Assembly (NCBI GenBank): GCA_023627715.1
Contig: JAMAHW010000044.1
Span: forward strand, 124,001 to 188,000
From: Periconia sp. R9002
Taxonomy: Eukaryota; Ascomycota; Dothideomycetes; Pleosporales; Periconiaceae
Direction: 5' to 3'
DNA: 64,000 nt
Part shown: positions 43,923 to 54,234 of the stretch, piece by piece
How positions within the stretch are numbered: the first letter of the stretch is position 1
How the letters are laid out: each line of letters opens with the position of its first letter
Program-made: the position numbers and the translations under genes
Notes under the pieces: generated by a model
What the model saw: only the letters and a program-made list of their open reading frames with translations
Database searches by the model: none
Told to the model about the DNA's origin: nothing

Positions 43923-45001
43923 ATGCCTATTGAACTCGTAATCGGGGCCGGAAATTGGGGTGTTACAAATGGAGACGATATGAACAGACTCATCGCCTCG
44001 ATCCGAGAGCACAAGTCTATCATGAAGACTGTTGACACCGCCGCCCTGTACCCCTTCCCCGCCCCTGGTGTCTCTGAAAAGGTTGTTGGAAATGCTGGGT
44101 TGGCGCAAGATGGATTTCTGGTGAACACCAAAGCACTGTTTCATCCAGAAGGTGGTTGTCACACCCACGATGGCGTTCAAAATTCAGTTGCGAAGAGCTT
44201 ACAATCACTGAATTTGTCTAAGGTGAGTGTGTTACATCCTTTCTTACTTACTACTGCTCACATGATACTTCAGGTCAACGTTCTCTACGCCCATGCACCA
44301 GATAGGAAAACGCCTGTACTTGAGCAGGCGGCTGGATTCAACGAAGCATTCAAGAATGGCCATTGCAAATCACTTGGCGTTGCAAATTTGGATGCGGAAA
44401 TGCTGCAAGAATGGATAACAGCTGCCGATCAAAATGGTTTCCTCAAACCGGCCACCTATCAGGGTACATTGCCATGCAGTGATATAACTTTAAAGTCCAG
44501 CTAAGCTGATAACATACAGGTCATTATAATTTACTCTGCCGTGCTCATGAGGAGTCTATATTTCCTCTCATCCGCCAGAACGGCATGAAATACATGGCTT
44601 ATAGTCCCATTGCGGGTGGATTCCTCTCTGGCATACCTACATTTGCATCTTCAGCAGAACTGGTCGGGACTCGTTTCGAAGATACTGAGAATAATGCCAA
44701 GTACGGGCCTTTTTACCGTTTCTGGTACGATAAAGACTCCATGCACACTGCAATCAGGTATCTCAAGGTCAATGCGGATCGCCACGGTCTGTCGCTGCCT
44801 ATGATCGCGATTCGATGGCTTATGCATCACTCTATGTTACGAGATGGTGATGGTATCATCATAGGACCAGAAACGGTGGATGAATTAGAGGAATGCGTGA
44901 ATGCGTATAATGCGGGACCCTTGCCGAACGATCTGGTTGCAATGATTGAGGAAGTGAGGGATCTTGTAAAAGAAGACGCAAAGACTATAGTCCAATTCTG
45001 A
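43923..45001 (+). CDS. Aldo-keto reductase, aflatoxin-aldehyde-reductase (AKR7)-like
   Basis: Three exons (43923-44222, 44274-44463, 44520-45001; introns of 51 and 56 nt) give 323 aa. The AKR tetrad can be read as Asp38 and Tyr43 in VDTAALYP, Lys70 in VNTKA and His107 in LYAHAPD. The second junction restores QGHYNLLCRAHEE, typical of the AKR7/aryl-alcohol-dehydrogenase-like branch, followed by YSPIAGGFLSG and a C-terminal cofactor-binding part with IIIGPETVDELEECV. NADPH-dependent reduction of an aldehyde or ketone in the cytosol. The N-terminus is slightly short for the family, starting directly at the first barrel strand. It may protect against or finish a reactive aldehyde product; pathway membership is not shown. 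Confidence 0.88.
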
Positions 45002-45145
45002 TGGAGTGGGGGTCCGAGGATCGTGTAGCGTCACAATGTTTTTGGGCTGGCTATTGGGCTGGCTATGTTTCAGCGTCTGAGATAGATGATGTAGTACTGT
45101 AACTGAATTGAACATAGGTACGTGAAGAAAGGCCATGTTCTCACA

Positions 45146-47122
45146 CTACCATATCTCAATTTCCTCCGTATAGATTAAGCTTGCTTCTATCATCTGTTTG
45201 CATTTCGAGCACCAGCGATATCTCGTCAAAGCCCTGTGCGCCAAAGCACTATGTAAATGACATGTTCCTATAACAACAAAATGATGGTCTATCTTCCTTA
45301 GAATAAGCGCGACTTCCATAGTATCCAGAGGCCATACTTCATCACCCTCAGTCATACTGAGAGGCCCCAGTCCAAGAGAATAACTTGTGGCGAACAGCGT
45401 TCTTCCACGAGAGTAGAGTTGAATCTGTTCAATGAAAGCTGACATATCCTCTTCTCTATAATGAACATGCGGCTCAGACTGGGTTTGACAAACAGTACAG
45501 AGGCCTCCAAATGCTGGAGGGACATTGTGGTCCCTAAGGCTAGACGTTGCATTGCTCAATTTAGCCGACAGAGCCGTTTTATAAATAGTCATCCAGAACT
45601 CTCTTTCCTTGGCGCAACACATCGATGCATGGCCAAAGTTTCGAATACTGCTACTCGGCATAATGGCGGATGAGGCACGGCCTAGATGATGCCCTCGGGT
45701 AATTATCCGAGATGGAAGAGTGCCCAAATTCGTGTTCAATGTGATATCAAAGCGAGGGTTTTTTGTGTCATCATACCGTGTTGCAACTCGCAGATCAGCG
45801 GGCAGATCTCGTACAATACCATCGCCAATTCTCGGAGTGTTTAAACTGGCGTTTCTCTTGTCTTGAAAACTCCAGTTGGACATTGTCTCCAGTTCGGGTT
45901 TTTCGAATTGAGCTCGTAATGGCTCCTCGTTAATTGGAAGACTCCAGTTTGGTACCCACGAAGGTAAACTATGAAGGCTCGTTCCCGGCTCTCTCATCGA
46001 ATACCGGTGGCCGTTGTTGCTTCTAACATGGGACAGAATATTCAGAGACTGATCATGCAATATTATTTGTACAGCAACATGTGTGAAGAGCCAATCGACC
46101 GTTTTGGTGTAATCTGGTTGGATGTCGTATCGTTTCTCTTCGCTGACCAAACTGAGGATCGCATAGACATTATCGCGGGGGTCTTTGCACTCTGCATTTC
46201 GAGCTGCCTCCAGAAGATCAAGCATGCGCGGGTTTCCTTTGTACAGGTTACCCTCCAAAAGGAGAGCACTGGGTGTGAAGTCTCCATATGTTTGGCTGAA
46301 AAGGCCACCTTCTCCGAGTCGCTCGACAGCAAAGAAGGCCCAGTCTAAGGACTGGGCGCCACACAGAACCGTGGCCTTTCTTGCCAATCCAACTTCCTGC
46401 AAAACCCATACACGGTGGAACCACCTCCGGGACAGAAATCGCTTCATTCTATCCGGGTGTGGAACGTCTTGGTCTCTAGGATACCCAATCATTATCGATC
46501 CGTTCTGTCTTATAATGATCGCTTTAGTGAGGTAATCAAAAATCTCTTTACTGTCGAAGCTCTCCTCTCCCAGATAAACTAACACTTGTTCGGCTGAAGA
46601 GTAAATGTTTCCCATCTGCCTAACCTGATGGTTGCGCTCTTGAAGATTACTTTGTTCTATGCAGATAGAGTCAACCCATATCGTTTTCATCCTTGTCTGA
46701 GAGCGTAATCGTCGAAGCGCCGCATCGCAGTTGGCGGTGATTTTAATCTTGCAACCGCCTATGGCACAAATGATGTGACATGAAAGTGAATCGTCGCCAT
46801 TTTCGTCCGCCCATGTATACGAAAGGGCTGCATATCTGGGGTTGTCTAATAGGTTTGCGTGGACAATCTCACAGACAAGCGGATCCGAATAATGACCAGG
46901 TTTGAGTTGAATAAGTCTGATTTCTTGCCCAAGCTCGTAGTTAAGCTGCCTATAGTGACAATCGATATATCTCTTGTGCTCGGCAGAGTTGTCCGTTGGG
47001 GCTGATTTGGATGTCGCACTCGGCAATAACGAGATGGTAAAACCGCAAGACATGCAGCATCGAAGGTCGTCAAATACACGGATGTCAGGATGACGGCACA
47101 CATTAGGTTTGGATGGATCCAT
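45146..47122 (-). CDS. Heterokaryon-incompatibility (HET) domain protein
   Basis: Single exon, 658 aa from the ATG giving MDPSKPNVC; the frame stays open 40 codons further upstream but that part looks like leader. The N-terminus has a small Cys-rich motif (C-x-H..CCMSC). The HET domain shows its three blocks: YAALSYTWADENGD, IWVDSICIEQSNLQERNHQVRQM with VYLGE, and WFHRVWVLQEVGLA. The C-terminal region contains a CxxC pair (WCSKCKQM). HET proteins trigger incompatibility or cell death on non-self recognition. The partner is unknown. The convergent AKR gene ends only 144 bp away. Confident family call; biological role inferred. Confidence 0.9.
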   Translation of the reverse strand: MDPSKPNVCRHPDIRVFDDLRCCMSCGFTISLLPSATSKSAPTDNSAEHKRYIDCHYRQLNYELGQEIRLIQLKPGHYSDPLVCEIVHANLLDNPRYAALSYTWADENGDDSLSCHIICAIGGCKIKITANCDAALRRLRSQTRMKTIWVDSICIEQSNLQERNHQVRQMGNIYSSAEQVLVYLGEESFDSKEIFDYLTKAIIIRQNGSIMIGYPRDQDVPHPDRMKRFLSRRWFHRVWVLQEVGLARKATVLCGAQSLDWAFFAVERLGEGGLFSQTYGDFTPSALLLEGNLYKGNPRMLDLLEAARNAECKDPRDNVYAILSLVSEEKRYDIQPDYTKTVDWLFTHVAVQIILHDQSLNILSHVRSNNGHRYSMREPGTSLHSLPSWVPNWSLPINEEPLRAQFEKPELETMSNWSFQDKRNASLNTPRIGDGIVRDLPADLRVATRYDDTKNPRFDITLNTNLGTLPSRIITRGHHLGRASSAIMPSSSIRNFGHASMCCAKEREFWMTIYKTALSAKLSNATSSLRDHNVPPAFGGLCTVCQTQSEPHVHYREEDMSAFIEQIQLYSRGRTLFATSYSLGLGPLSMTEGDEVWPLDTMEVALILRKIDHHFVVIGTCHLHSALAHRALTRYRWCSKCKQMIEASLIYTEEIEIW

Positions 47123-47692
47123 GACAAATATTCTGAGGCCAAATTTCGCAAAATCCACACCCAGAGTTGGCTGAAAAGTAGGGAAGTGGTTCACTGCGGT
47201 CTCATTCGCTAATACGCCAAGACACAGCCACCCTAATCTCACCGGTGAGGGGCACCAGGATATGGCAGCAGCACAACTCTGCTCCCAAAGTCACAGAAGG
47301 TCATACACAATATTAGCGCCCAGTCAGCCTCCGTGCCTCACTAAACCAACTAGACCCCGGCTGATTCAAGACGGCGTAGCTCGCCAAAACCTCCAGCACT
47401 TCACCATGACCACTCGTTTTGGCTAATATTTTCACGCTTGTCCACTTTGAAGTCGTATTCAAACTCCACGCCTTATCTCTAAAGTGCCCGTCTATTCTGA
47501 TTTGTGAAGAACGCCTGGCACATTATATACCTAATGTGCCATTACGGCGTGTCACCTCCCTATATTTCACTTGGTAGGCAACAACGCCCCATAAGTAGCC
47601 TTGCCTTCGTCGCTCATCGCCTTGAATTTTTTTCTCCCGTTACACACATTTTATCTACCTTTCATCTCCCAGACAGACGAAAATTCCTGAAA
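47123..47692. promoter_or_regulatory. Divergent promoter region HET / RNase III-like gene
   Basis: About 570 bp of mixed composition between divergent genes. No specific element recognised. Confidence 0.3.
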
Positions 47693-48228
47693 ATGAACGT
47701 CGGAAGCAGGATTGCGAACGTATCCGAAATGTTTGGATACGTCTTCCACAACAAAGCAAAGTGCGCCGAAGCACTCCAGATGGATACTAGGCCTTTGATT
47801 ATAAACGGTGCTTGGCTAGACGTTCCAAAGAACAACCGTCTTGCAATTCTCGGAGACGCCATTCTGGACGCGACATTGTGCAAAATATGGTATCGTTGTT
47901 CCGATGCGAACGGTACGTTTTTCACACAATAGGACAACGATATATATTGACAAATCGTTAAGAACCCAGCCCTGCCAAGAAGTGGACCACAGTACGCGAA
48001 GACGTCTTAGGCAACAAGGCCTTATATGTCCGAGGTGAATCACTCGGCTTAGGACCACTGATCTTGGTCAATGCTGGGCAATGGGGTCTGCCAGTTTCCG
48101 AAAAAATGATGGCGACCACGTTCGAAGCCATGATTGGCGCCATCTATGAGGATGGTGGCGAGGAGGCGGTTCTACAGAGCTTCAAGCATCTGGGCATGGA
48201 TAACCACCCTTTCCTCACGGGAACGTGA
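47693..48228 (+). CDS. Small single-domain RNase III-fold protein with degenerate active site
   Basis: Two exons (47693-47912 and 47963-48228; intron 47913-47962, 50 nt) give 161 aa. The RNase III domain is recognisable from MFGYVFHNKAKCAEAL, the signature-helix equivalent NNRLAILGDAILDATL and the last helix ATTFEAMIGAIYEDGG. In active enzymes the signature is NERLEFLGDA; here both acidic residues before the conserved GD are replaced (N and A), and the later Asp before FEA is Thr, leaving one Asp and one Glu of the usual four metal ligands. No dsRNA-binding domain follows. It may bind structured RNA without cutting, or be a divergent ribosome-associated member. Function unknown. Confidence 0.8.
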
Positions 48229-49480
48229 AATGTCCCGCTCCCATACACCTAGGAAAAGACGACCCTTCTACTCAATTAACATGAGGCTTTATAGTTCCCT
48301 GACATGAGGGAGGCTGAGAAACCCCGCGATGCCGTACAGGCCCTTCTTCCTGAGGACAAGTTTTAGTTGACTTGAGTATTCCATGTTGCAATGTGAATTG
48401 CTGCATTTGAGCACAAGTACGTCTTGCCTTCGGGAATTGATGGGCTGGTTGTGCCGTGTCGCGGGGTGTCTTGGGCGCCCTCATGCCGGCCCGGAACGAC
48501 AAAATCGCATGTCGAATTGTCTTCCGGGTTATCATTTTCCAAATCTCGAATTTTTGGAATCACGGTCATTGTCAGTCGGTCTACACGTACGGGTTGGGGG
48601 ATTCGAAATGCAAGGGGAGATGTCTCCCTGCGAAGGATATTTTGGAGAGAACTTTGTTTTATCGGCCGGAGGAGTATCTTACAGTCGCTACCGCTCAGTT
48701 TTTCTATTTCCAATGCACATGACATTGTGATCTTTATGTCGGTGTCGCGAAGATGTGTAAACGTCGCTCCACGTGGCCCGCTCGCAATACCACAAGTAGT
48801 CGTTGCGTGATCAACAATTTGTTTGACATATCACCCATCTGCATTATCCAGGCTGCATCTTGACCAATGTGTTAGTTTATCGTACACATGTTATTGTCGA
48901 TAGTAATGCTCCTAGTTTTACATCCTGAATGCGGCATTGACATGTCAGAAATGAATCTTGAGTATCGATCGTACAAAATCGAAGCAGTGATTGCGAGTCA
49001 GGAGCAACCCTTCTGTTTCCCTTGCAGGTGCTTGTTAATTACAAGGGTTTCTGATGTTCAACTGTTGTGATCATAGAATAATGTGAAAAACATTGCAAGT
49101 GCTCATCGAGTGTATTCACTTGCAATTAGATCAAACAAATCAGAACGCCAGCGCTTCTAATGTTTATTTAGAGATAGTATGCAAACCTCTACAGGAGTAT
49201 TTACTCTGTTCATGAATCATAGGAATAATTTCGTGCATACAGAACATAGCCTTCGTGAGGGAATCACAAGTTTTGGTAACTTGAACCCACTACAACGACT
49301 AATTCACTATAGTGTGGTTGTGAGTCCTCGCACGTGATCGAATGGGCGAATGATCTAGTTAAATGGTTAACAATCGGCTTCACTGCGTTTGCTCCCTCAG
49401 TAGGAGTATATAAATTCGTTCTCCTCTCAGTATACCTCCCTCCCTATCAGTCAATCCAGACAATTTATACTCAACCCACA
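48229..49480. other. Intergenic, about 1.25 kb
   Basis: Overlapping ORFs of 80-130 codons at 48.3-48.8 kb on both strands have no recognisable features. The last part contains a TATA box for the next ORF. No repeat or RNA gene seen. Confidence 0.4.
49407..49414 (+). promoter_or_regulatory. TATA box (TATATAAA)
   Basis: Good TATA match 67 bp upstream of the ATG at 49481, in a C/T-rich leader typical of fungal promoters. It supports the downstream start. Confidence 0.55.
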
Positions 49481-50323
49481 ATGCCACGTCAAAAGCAACC
49501 GATTATAAACTTCAATAACCACCAAGTCCCGGACAATACTTTCGACATAACGCCAATGGCTGCTGTTGACGAAGATCTATCACTCAACAGGCCGCATGCA
49601 GTGAGCAATATTCACTCCCCGTATTATCTTTTGGATAATGTGGATGGTCCGTACTTTACAAATCTGCAACCTTCTGTTGAGCCAGATACTTCTCCTCCGG
49701 GTACTCCTCCTCCGATCACTACTCCTCCAGTTACTCCTCCTTCGGCTACTCCTCCGGTTACTCCTCTTCTGGTTACCCCTAATCCGATTGACAACGAGCA
49801 TGCCTCTTGCACGGATACCCAAGGCTACGACGTACCTACGCTGATAATAGCTGGGCCTAAAATAACGGCAGCTCCTACCTATCTCACCCAAAACAGTTCC
49901 TACAGCGAGAACCCTGCTACGAACGCAAGCACCCTGGACCAGATACCACCCACAAATCCCGCACTGACGCGTCAAATCCTCGAACGAGATCTACAAATCG
50001 TCACGGTTAGTTCGATTAAAAAGCATATGCTTCACATACTCGAGGCTTCGGATGCGCGAGATAGGCTTGGGGATCGGATGTTCACTACAGCCTCCGAACG
50101 CGATTCTGGATTACGATACTGGGATGTATCAGCCTCGGGCCGGCAAACCCTTTTGCGACATTGGTTTTGGATACTGAAAAAGGTTCCTGTTTATCTCTCT
50201 GTCGCTCCGAACGAAGTTAAAGCAGCGTTTGGTGTGGAGAAAACTGCGGAGCGAGAAAAAAAGCGGGAAGGAGAGCGAAAGCGATACGCGGAAAACAAGG
50301 ATAGAGACCGGGCTACGGCTTAG
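49481..50323 (+). CDS. Hypothetical protein with Pro/Thr repeats and charged C-terminus
   Basis: Uninterrupted frame of 280 aa from MPRQKQPII; the frame is also open 49 codons upstream, but the TATA box and C/T-rich leader sit inside that extension. Residues about 70-100 are a low-complexity run of TPP/TPPV/TPPSA units. A middle region carries SSIKKHMLHILEASDARDRLGDRMF and SGRQTLLRHWFWILKKVPVYL, which looks folded and amphipathic, and the end is a Lys/Arg/Glu coiled-coil-like tail. I recognise no family. No signal peptide or membrane helix. It could be a lineage-specific gene; presence of a long open frame and a promoter supports it moderately. Confidence 0.55.
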   Translation: MPRQKQPIINFNNHQVPDNTFDITPMAAVDEDLSLNRPHAVSNIHSPYYLLDNVDGPYFTNLQPSVEPDTSPPGTPPPITTPPVTPPSATPPVTPLLVTPNPIDNEHASCTDTQGYDVPTLIIAGPKITAAPTYLTQNSSYSENPATNASTLDQIPPTNPALTRQILERDLQIVTVSSIKKHMLHILEASDARDRLGDRMFTTASERDSGLRYWDVSASGRQTLLRHWFWILKKVPVYLSVAPNEVKAAFGVEKTAEREKKREGERKRYAENKDRDRATA

Positions 50324-51075
50324 CACAAGAGCAATGCTCCGATATCGTTTCCCACATATGTCAATGACGATATCTCTCAGGGCCGCAGAGCTTGGGAGAC
50401 GAGCATGAGGAGGGGTCGTGGGGCGAAGGAGGTTCTCTAAATGATCAAGATGTTGAGGATTCGCCTAGATGATATCCTCCAGTTCATAGGAACTACTTGG
50501 TAGGTGGCACCACCTATCCACGCGTTTTCTCGCACAATGCTCATTCGGTCGAGGAAAAACGTACCAGTTTCAAACCAGGTGAGATTGGTAATGATGGGGA
50601 AGAACTAGTTGATGCCGAGGTATAGTTGACATCGAGGGTCATTGGCCTCTATCTTATGAGATCAGAGGTCAGTTTCATTGTCTAGTTAAATACGATGTAC
50701 CCCACTATATGAATGTCTTCAGAAATCGATCACCATCAATTCGACATGGATGATGGACTCACAAGCTGTGTCGAACAATACAAAACTGTATATCATGAAT
50801 GGAACCTGCCACAAAGAAACTACGTTGAGTAAGTGAGATGAATGATAATACCGTGTAATACGATGTGGCATGTTGAACAGATACAAGTAGCACTATCATG
50901 TCTGTATGAGGAATCTGCCAAGAGTTCAGTGTAAGGTCGATTTTAGATTTAGCGCCCTTCGTAGTTTAAATGGAATACTCAACCCCGCTTCTCCTCACCC
51001 CCACACCTTATAGTCGATACGACTCCATTCCCGATTTCCAAGCTCCTTTGCTTGATCAAAATCTCGGTCTTCACC
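50324..51075. other. Intergenic, about 750 bp
   Basis: No gene recognised. Contains the promoter of the F-box gene; a C-rich stretch precedes its ATG. Confidence 0.45.
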
Positions 51076-52511
51076 ATGGTCGCCTCCTTGCCGTCACTGC
51101 CTCCTGAGTTGCTGCATAATGTTGCGTTGTACATTTCACCCCCCGATCTCCTGGCCTTGACGGCAACTTGTGTGTCGCTCCGCACCTCACTCAACGACAG
51201 CATTGTGTTTAAACAAGCATTCATAGACAATGTAAGTCATAGGTAAATTACGAAACATGTGATGATGCTTAGGACCTAATCCGACAGGTTCCTTTGGTGT
51301 ATTCACGCTCGATCGACAGCAAAGAAGCTTTGGCTGGTCACATCACTCAGCAATTGAACAACGATGAAAAAGTGGCCAACTCGAGTCAATTGAATCAGCA
51401 AGCGTTAATGTGGAAATGTCTCGCCCTCTCAGCTATGCGTTTACCACGAATTCAGGACCGATTGGATAGCTTGACTGGAAGCATATCCGCCCCATCCTTC
51501 ATGGAGATGGCCACTAATGAAACGGGGTATTCCAAGCGTAAAAATATGTTGCGCAATATTCTGGAACTTTTGAATATATCAGTTGTTTGGGGCTGTGAGT
51601 GTCTAAATGCGACTATTGTGCTCAGCTGCTGATGGATTCAAGGCGAGTCGGTTTGCAACGGTACCACCTCGAATCTGCTGGGCAAGCTGTGCTCACGGAT
51701 ATACACGACAGAAAGACTACAATCCTATGTCGTCGGACCGGAAACTGAACTTTCCTTTTGTTTTTCGATTTGCTGCATCCAACGAACAACTCGAGATGTT
51801 GGCAAACTCTATGGCATCGCCCGCCATCGGACTCAATTTGAAGTCGCCAGACACTGCATGCATGACTTCCCCTACCTCCAAAGAAACCAACCTCCCAGAC
51901 GCTTTCCACAGGACTTGGCACTTTTAATGTGTGCAACGGCGGGGCTTGCTTGCAATGACCCACTTTCAGCATCCCGGTGGGCACCACCTCGTCCGGATGA
52001 AATTGAGTTTCTATCCAAAGGATTAAGAGAAAGGGAAACCATCCCTCTACCTGCGGCTCGGTTGGGGTCATTCTCCCAGGAAGACACGTACGATTCTCTT
52101 TTCGCCACTAGCACTTGGAATTCATGGTACGACGCTCGCAGTAAAGCAATTATGAACACCATCGATGAGAGCGAATGGCAGGGATGTTATACGTATGAAT
52201 TTGACCCCCACTCCCGCGTGGACCCTTTAATGGAACATATTCGTTTCCGAAAAGTGAGTGAAGAGAATAATGTTGTCAAACTTGCGGCAGAGGATTGTAG
52301 CGACAACGTAGGCTCTTTTAGCTTGGATGGGTCTCTCTACTTGGATACGTGCAGCTTCGTGTTTACGAAAAAGTACATTGGAGCTCACTCGTTTGGCTGG
52401 AAAGGCGCCATAACACCAATGGGTATTGCGGGCTACTACTATGAGGCGAATCGGCCTGAGCGCGCATTGGGGGCCTTTTGGCTATGGAAGTGTGAGTGGA
52501 AGGACGATTAA
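51076..52511 (+). CDS. F-box domain protein
   Basis: Three exons (51076-51231, 51288-51594, 51643-52511; introns 51232-51287 and 51595-51642) give 443 aa. The N-terminal F-box is LPSLPPELLHNVALYISPPDLLALTATCVSLRTSL with the usual LP..L, and later Leu positions. The second intron uses donor GTGAGT and acceptor TTCAAG; the earlier CTCAG acceptor would lead to a stop at 51927, so the later one is chosen. The remainder resembles the long, poorly conserved C-terminal part of fungal F-box proteins, with a lipocalin-like ending (GWKGAITPMGIAGYYY, WLWKCEW) rather than LRR or WD repeats. Probably an SCF ubiquitin-ligase adaptor; target unknown. Confidence 0.82.
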
Positions 52512-54234
52512 TGGGATGGCGATGTGCAATTTCTCCATGTAACTACCATCACTCTGGATATAACATGCAGATTTCCAATTTTGAATAACAAGAGATCAAA
52601 GATTGCAAGTCCCCCTAGATTTCAAATGTCCTCCCAAATTGATAATCCAAATGCGCAACAGACACTAACACGCTCGAGGCAACCCAAGAAAGTCTCATCA
52701 AACAGCATCCCTGGCAACTCGAACGAAAATCCCAACGGGAACTCGCCTGCCGCCCACGTACAGATGCAAAAAGAAGCCCCTGTGAAGCTAAAGTTGTAGT
52801 TTCCCGCCGAGAACGTGCCGAACCGCGACTCAATTTCCCGTTCTGCACGCCCATTTGCAGCGAATCTTAACCGAATTCGCCGCATACACTAAGCCAAGTA
52901 TATTTTCTAAGAGAAACCACGCGAGGCGCACTTACTACACAGTAGACACTGCTGAACGGCGAACAGAAAAGGCCCTTTTGTCGCGATCGGCAAACCGACC
53001 CGTCCTACGAACCGGTTTAGTGAAAAGACTTCCCTCCGAACGCATTGATTCAAGGACACCTACGACATGTAATCACGTTCCACTACCGCTTGTTGGTCGA
53101 GCAGCCAAGAGTACAGTGTAAGCTGCCTTTTCCGTAAAAGTGAAGCGTTTCTCGTGTTGCATGTGCTCCACCAACAATAAGGAAAACTTGCTATGGCGGT
53201 CACGCCACGCGCTACGTGATACGATGTTACACGGGTTCTTGTGATTGCATTCAGAAAAGGAGGCCCACGTCTTCAGCCGTTCCTGTGCTACGGTAGGTTC
53301 AGGTAGTCGAATAAGGGGTTGCGCAGCCTAGTAGGGTAGGTTGTTTTGGCATTCGCTTAAACTGAGACTTTTAATATATTGCATGAGGTATATATAACGA
53401 GTTTCGCACGACGTATAGTGGAGGGGTGAAGGCGCAAACGGTGATTGGGTTATGCCAGCGCATGCAACACGAGGTTTTTGCTGAGGAGTGCATGTGTCAT
53501 TCGTGTTCGGGAAGTTTGTTTTGCATGCATTACACGTAAATATTGCTCCGGTGAGAATGATTTTTCTGAGAGTTTACTAGGAAGCACAGGACCACTTTTA
53601 TAACAGGATATCCCGAGTTGATGTTACTTTTGAACGCAGTGCTCAGCTGCCTCATGAGACAGACGATACAACGGTCAACGTCCGCCATGAAACTCTATCG
53701 GGCTCTTTGATGTCCAATCACGTTAATAGTAATAACGGTGCAGCCTCATTCAGGTATTTGTTTTTCTGCGTACAGTTTTCGCCTGCATATCAAACATGCC
53801 GGTATAAAACGTCTCGTCTAATTTAAAACGAAAAATGAAAAGAAAGGAGTCCACGACCTCGCAGATTAACTCGACAGGACGAGCAGGCACAACACAGTGT
53901 GTATGAATTATAGGGAGGTTGCAATTTTTCAATTTCGGTTATGTTACAGGACTGCCTCTAACATATCATACTAATGTGAACAGAGTAAATATATGTACAA
54001 TTATAGGAGCTGCAGATAGACGCTCATAATAAAAAGGGTATGGAATTTTTGGTTTGAGGCACAAAAGGAAAGTAAATAGCGGCCGTCATTTTGAAAGGTG
54101 GTAAATACCGTTGGATCGATCCGAGCATATTGGTGAGACTGTTCCTGATAGGTAAGTCATATACCGGATTCTTGTCCCCGACACGCGACAGTTCCGTGAC
54201 CATTCGCGGTGTATCTGTCTAGCAAGGCATCTCT
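52512..54234. other. Intergenic, about 1.7 kb
   Basis: Two opposed ORFs overlap at 52.6-52.9 kb (a plus-strand 58-codon Asn/Ser/Gln-rich frame from ATG 52626 and a minus-strand 87-codon frame); neither can be supported. The rest, to 54.2 kb, shows no gene, RNA or repeat family. Confidence 0.4.

Noticed and set aside
52622..52885. Overlapping ORFs on both strands near 52.6-52.9 kb
   Set aside because: Neither has a family match, a convincing promoter or splice context.
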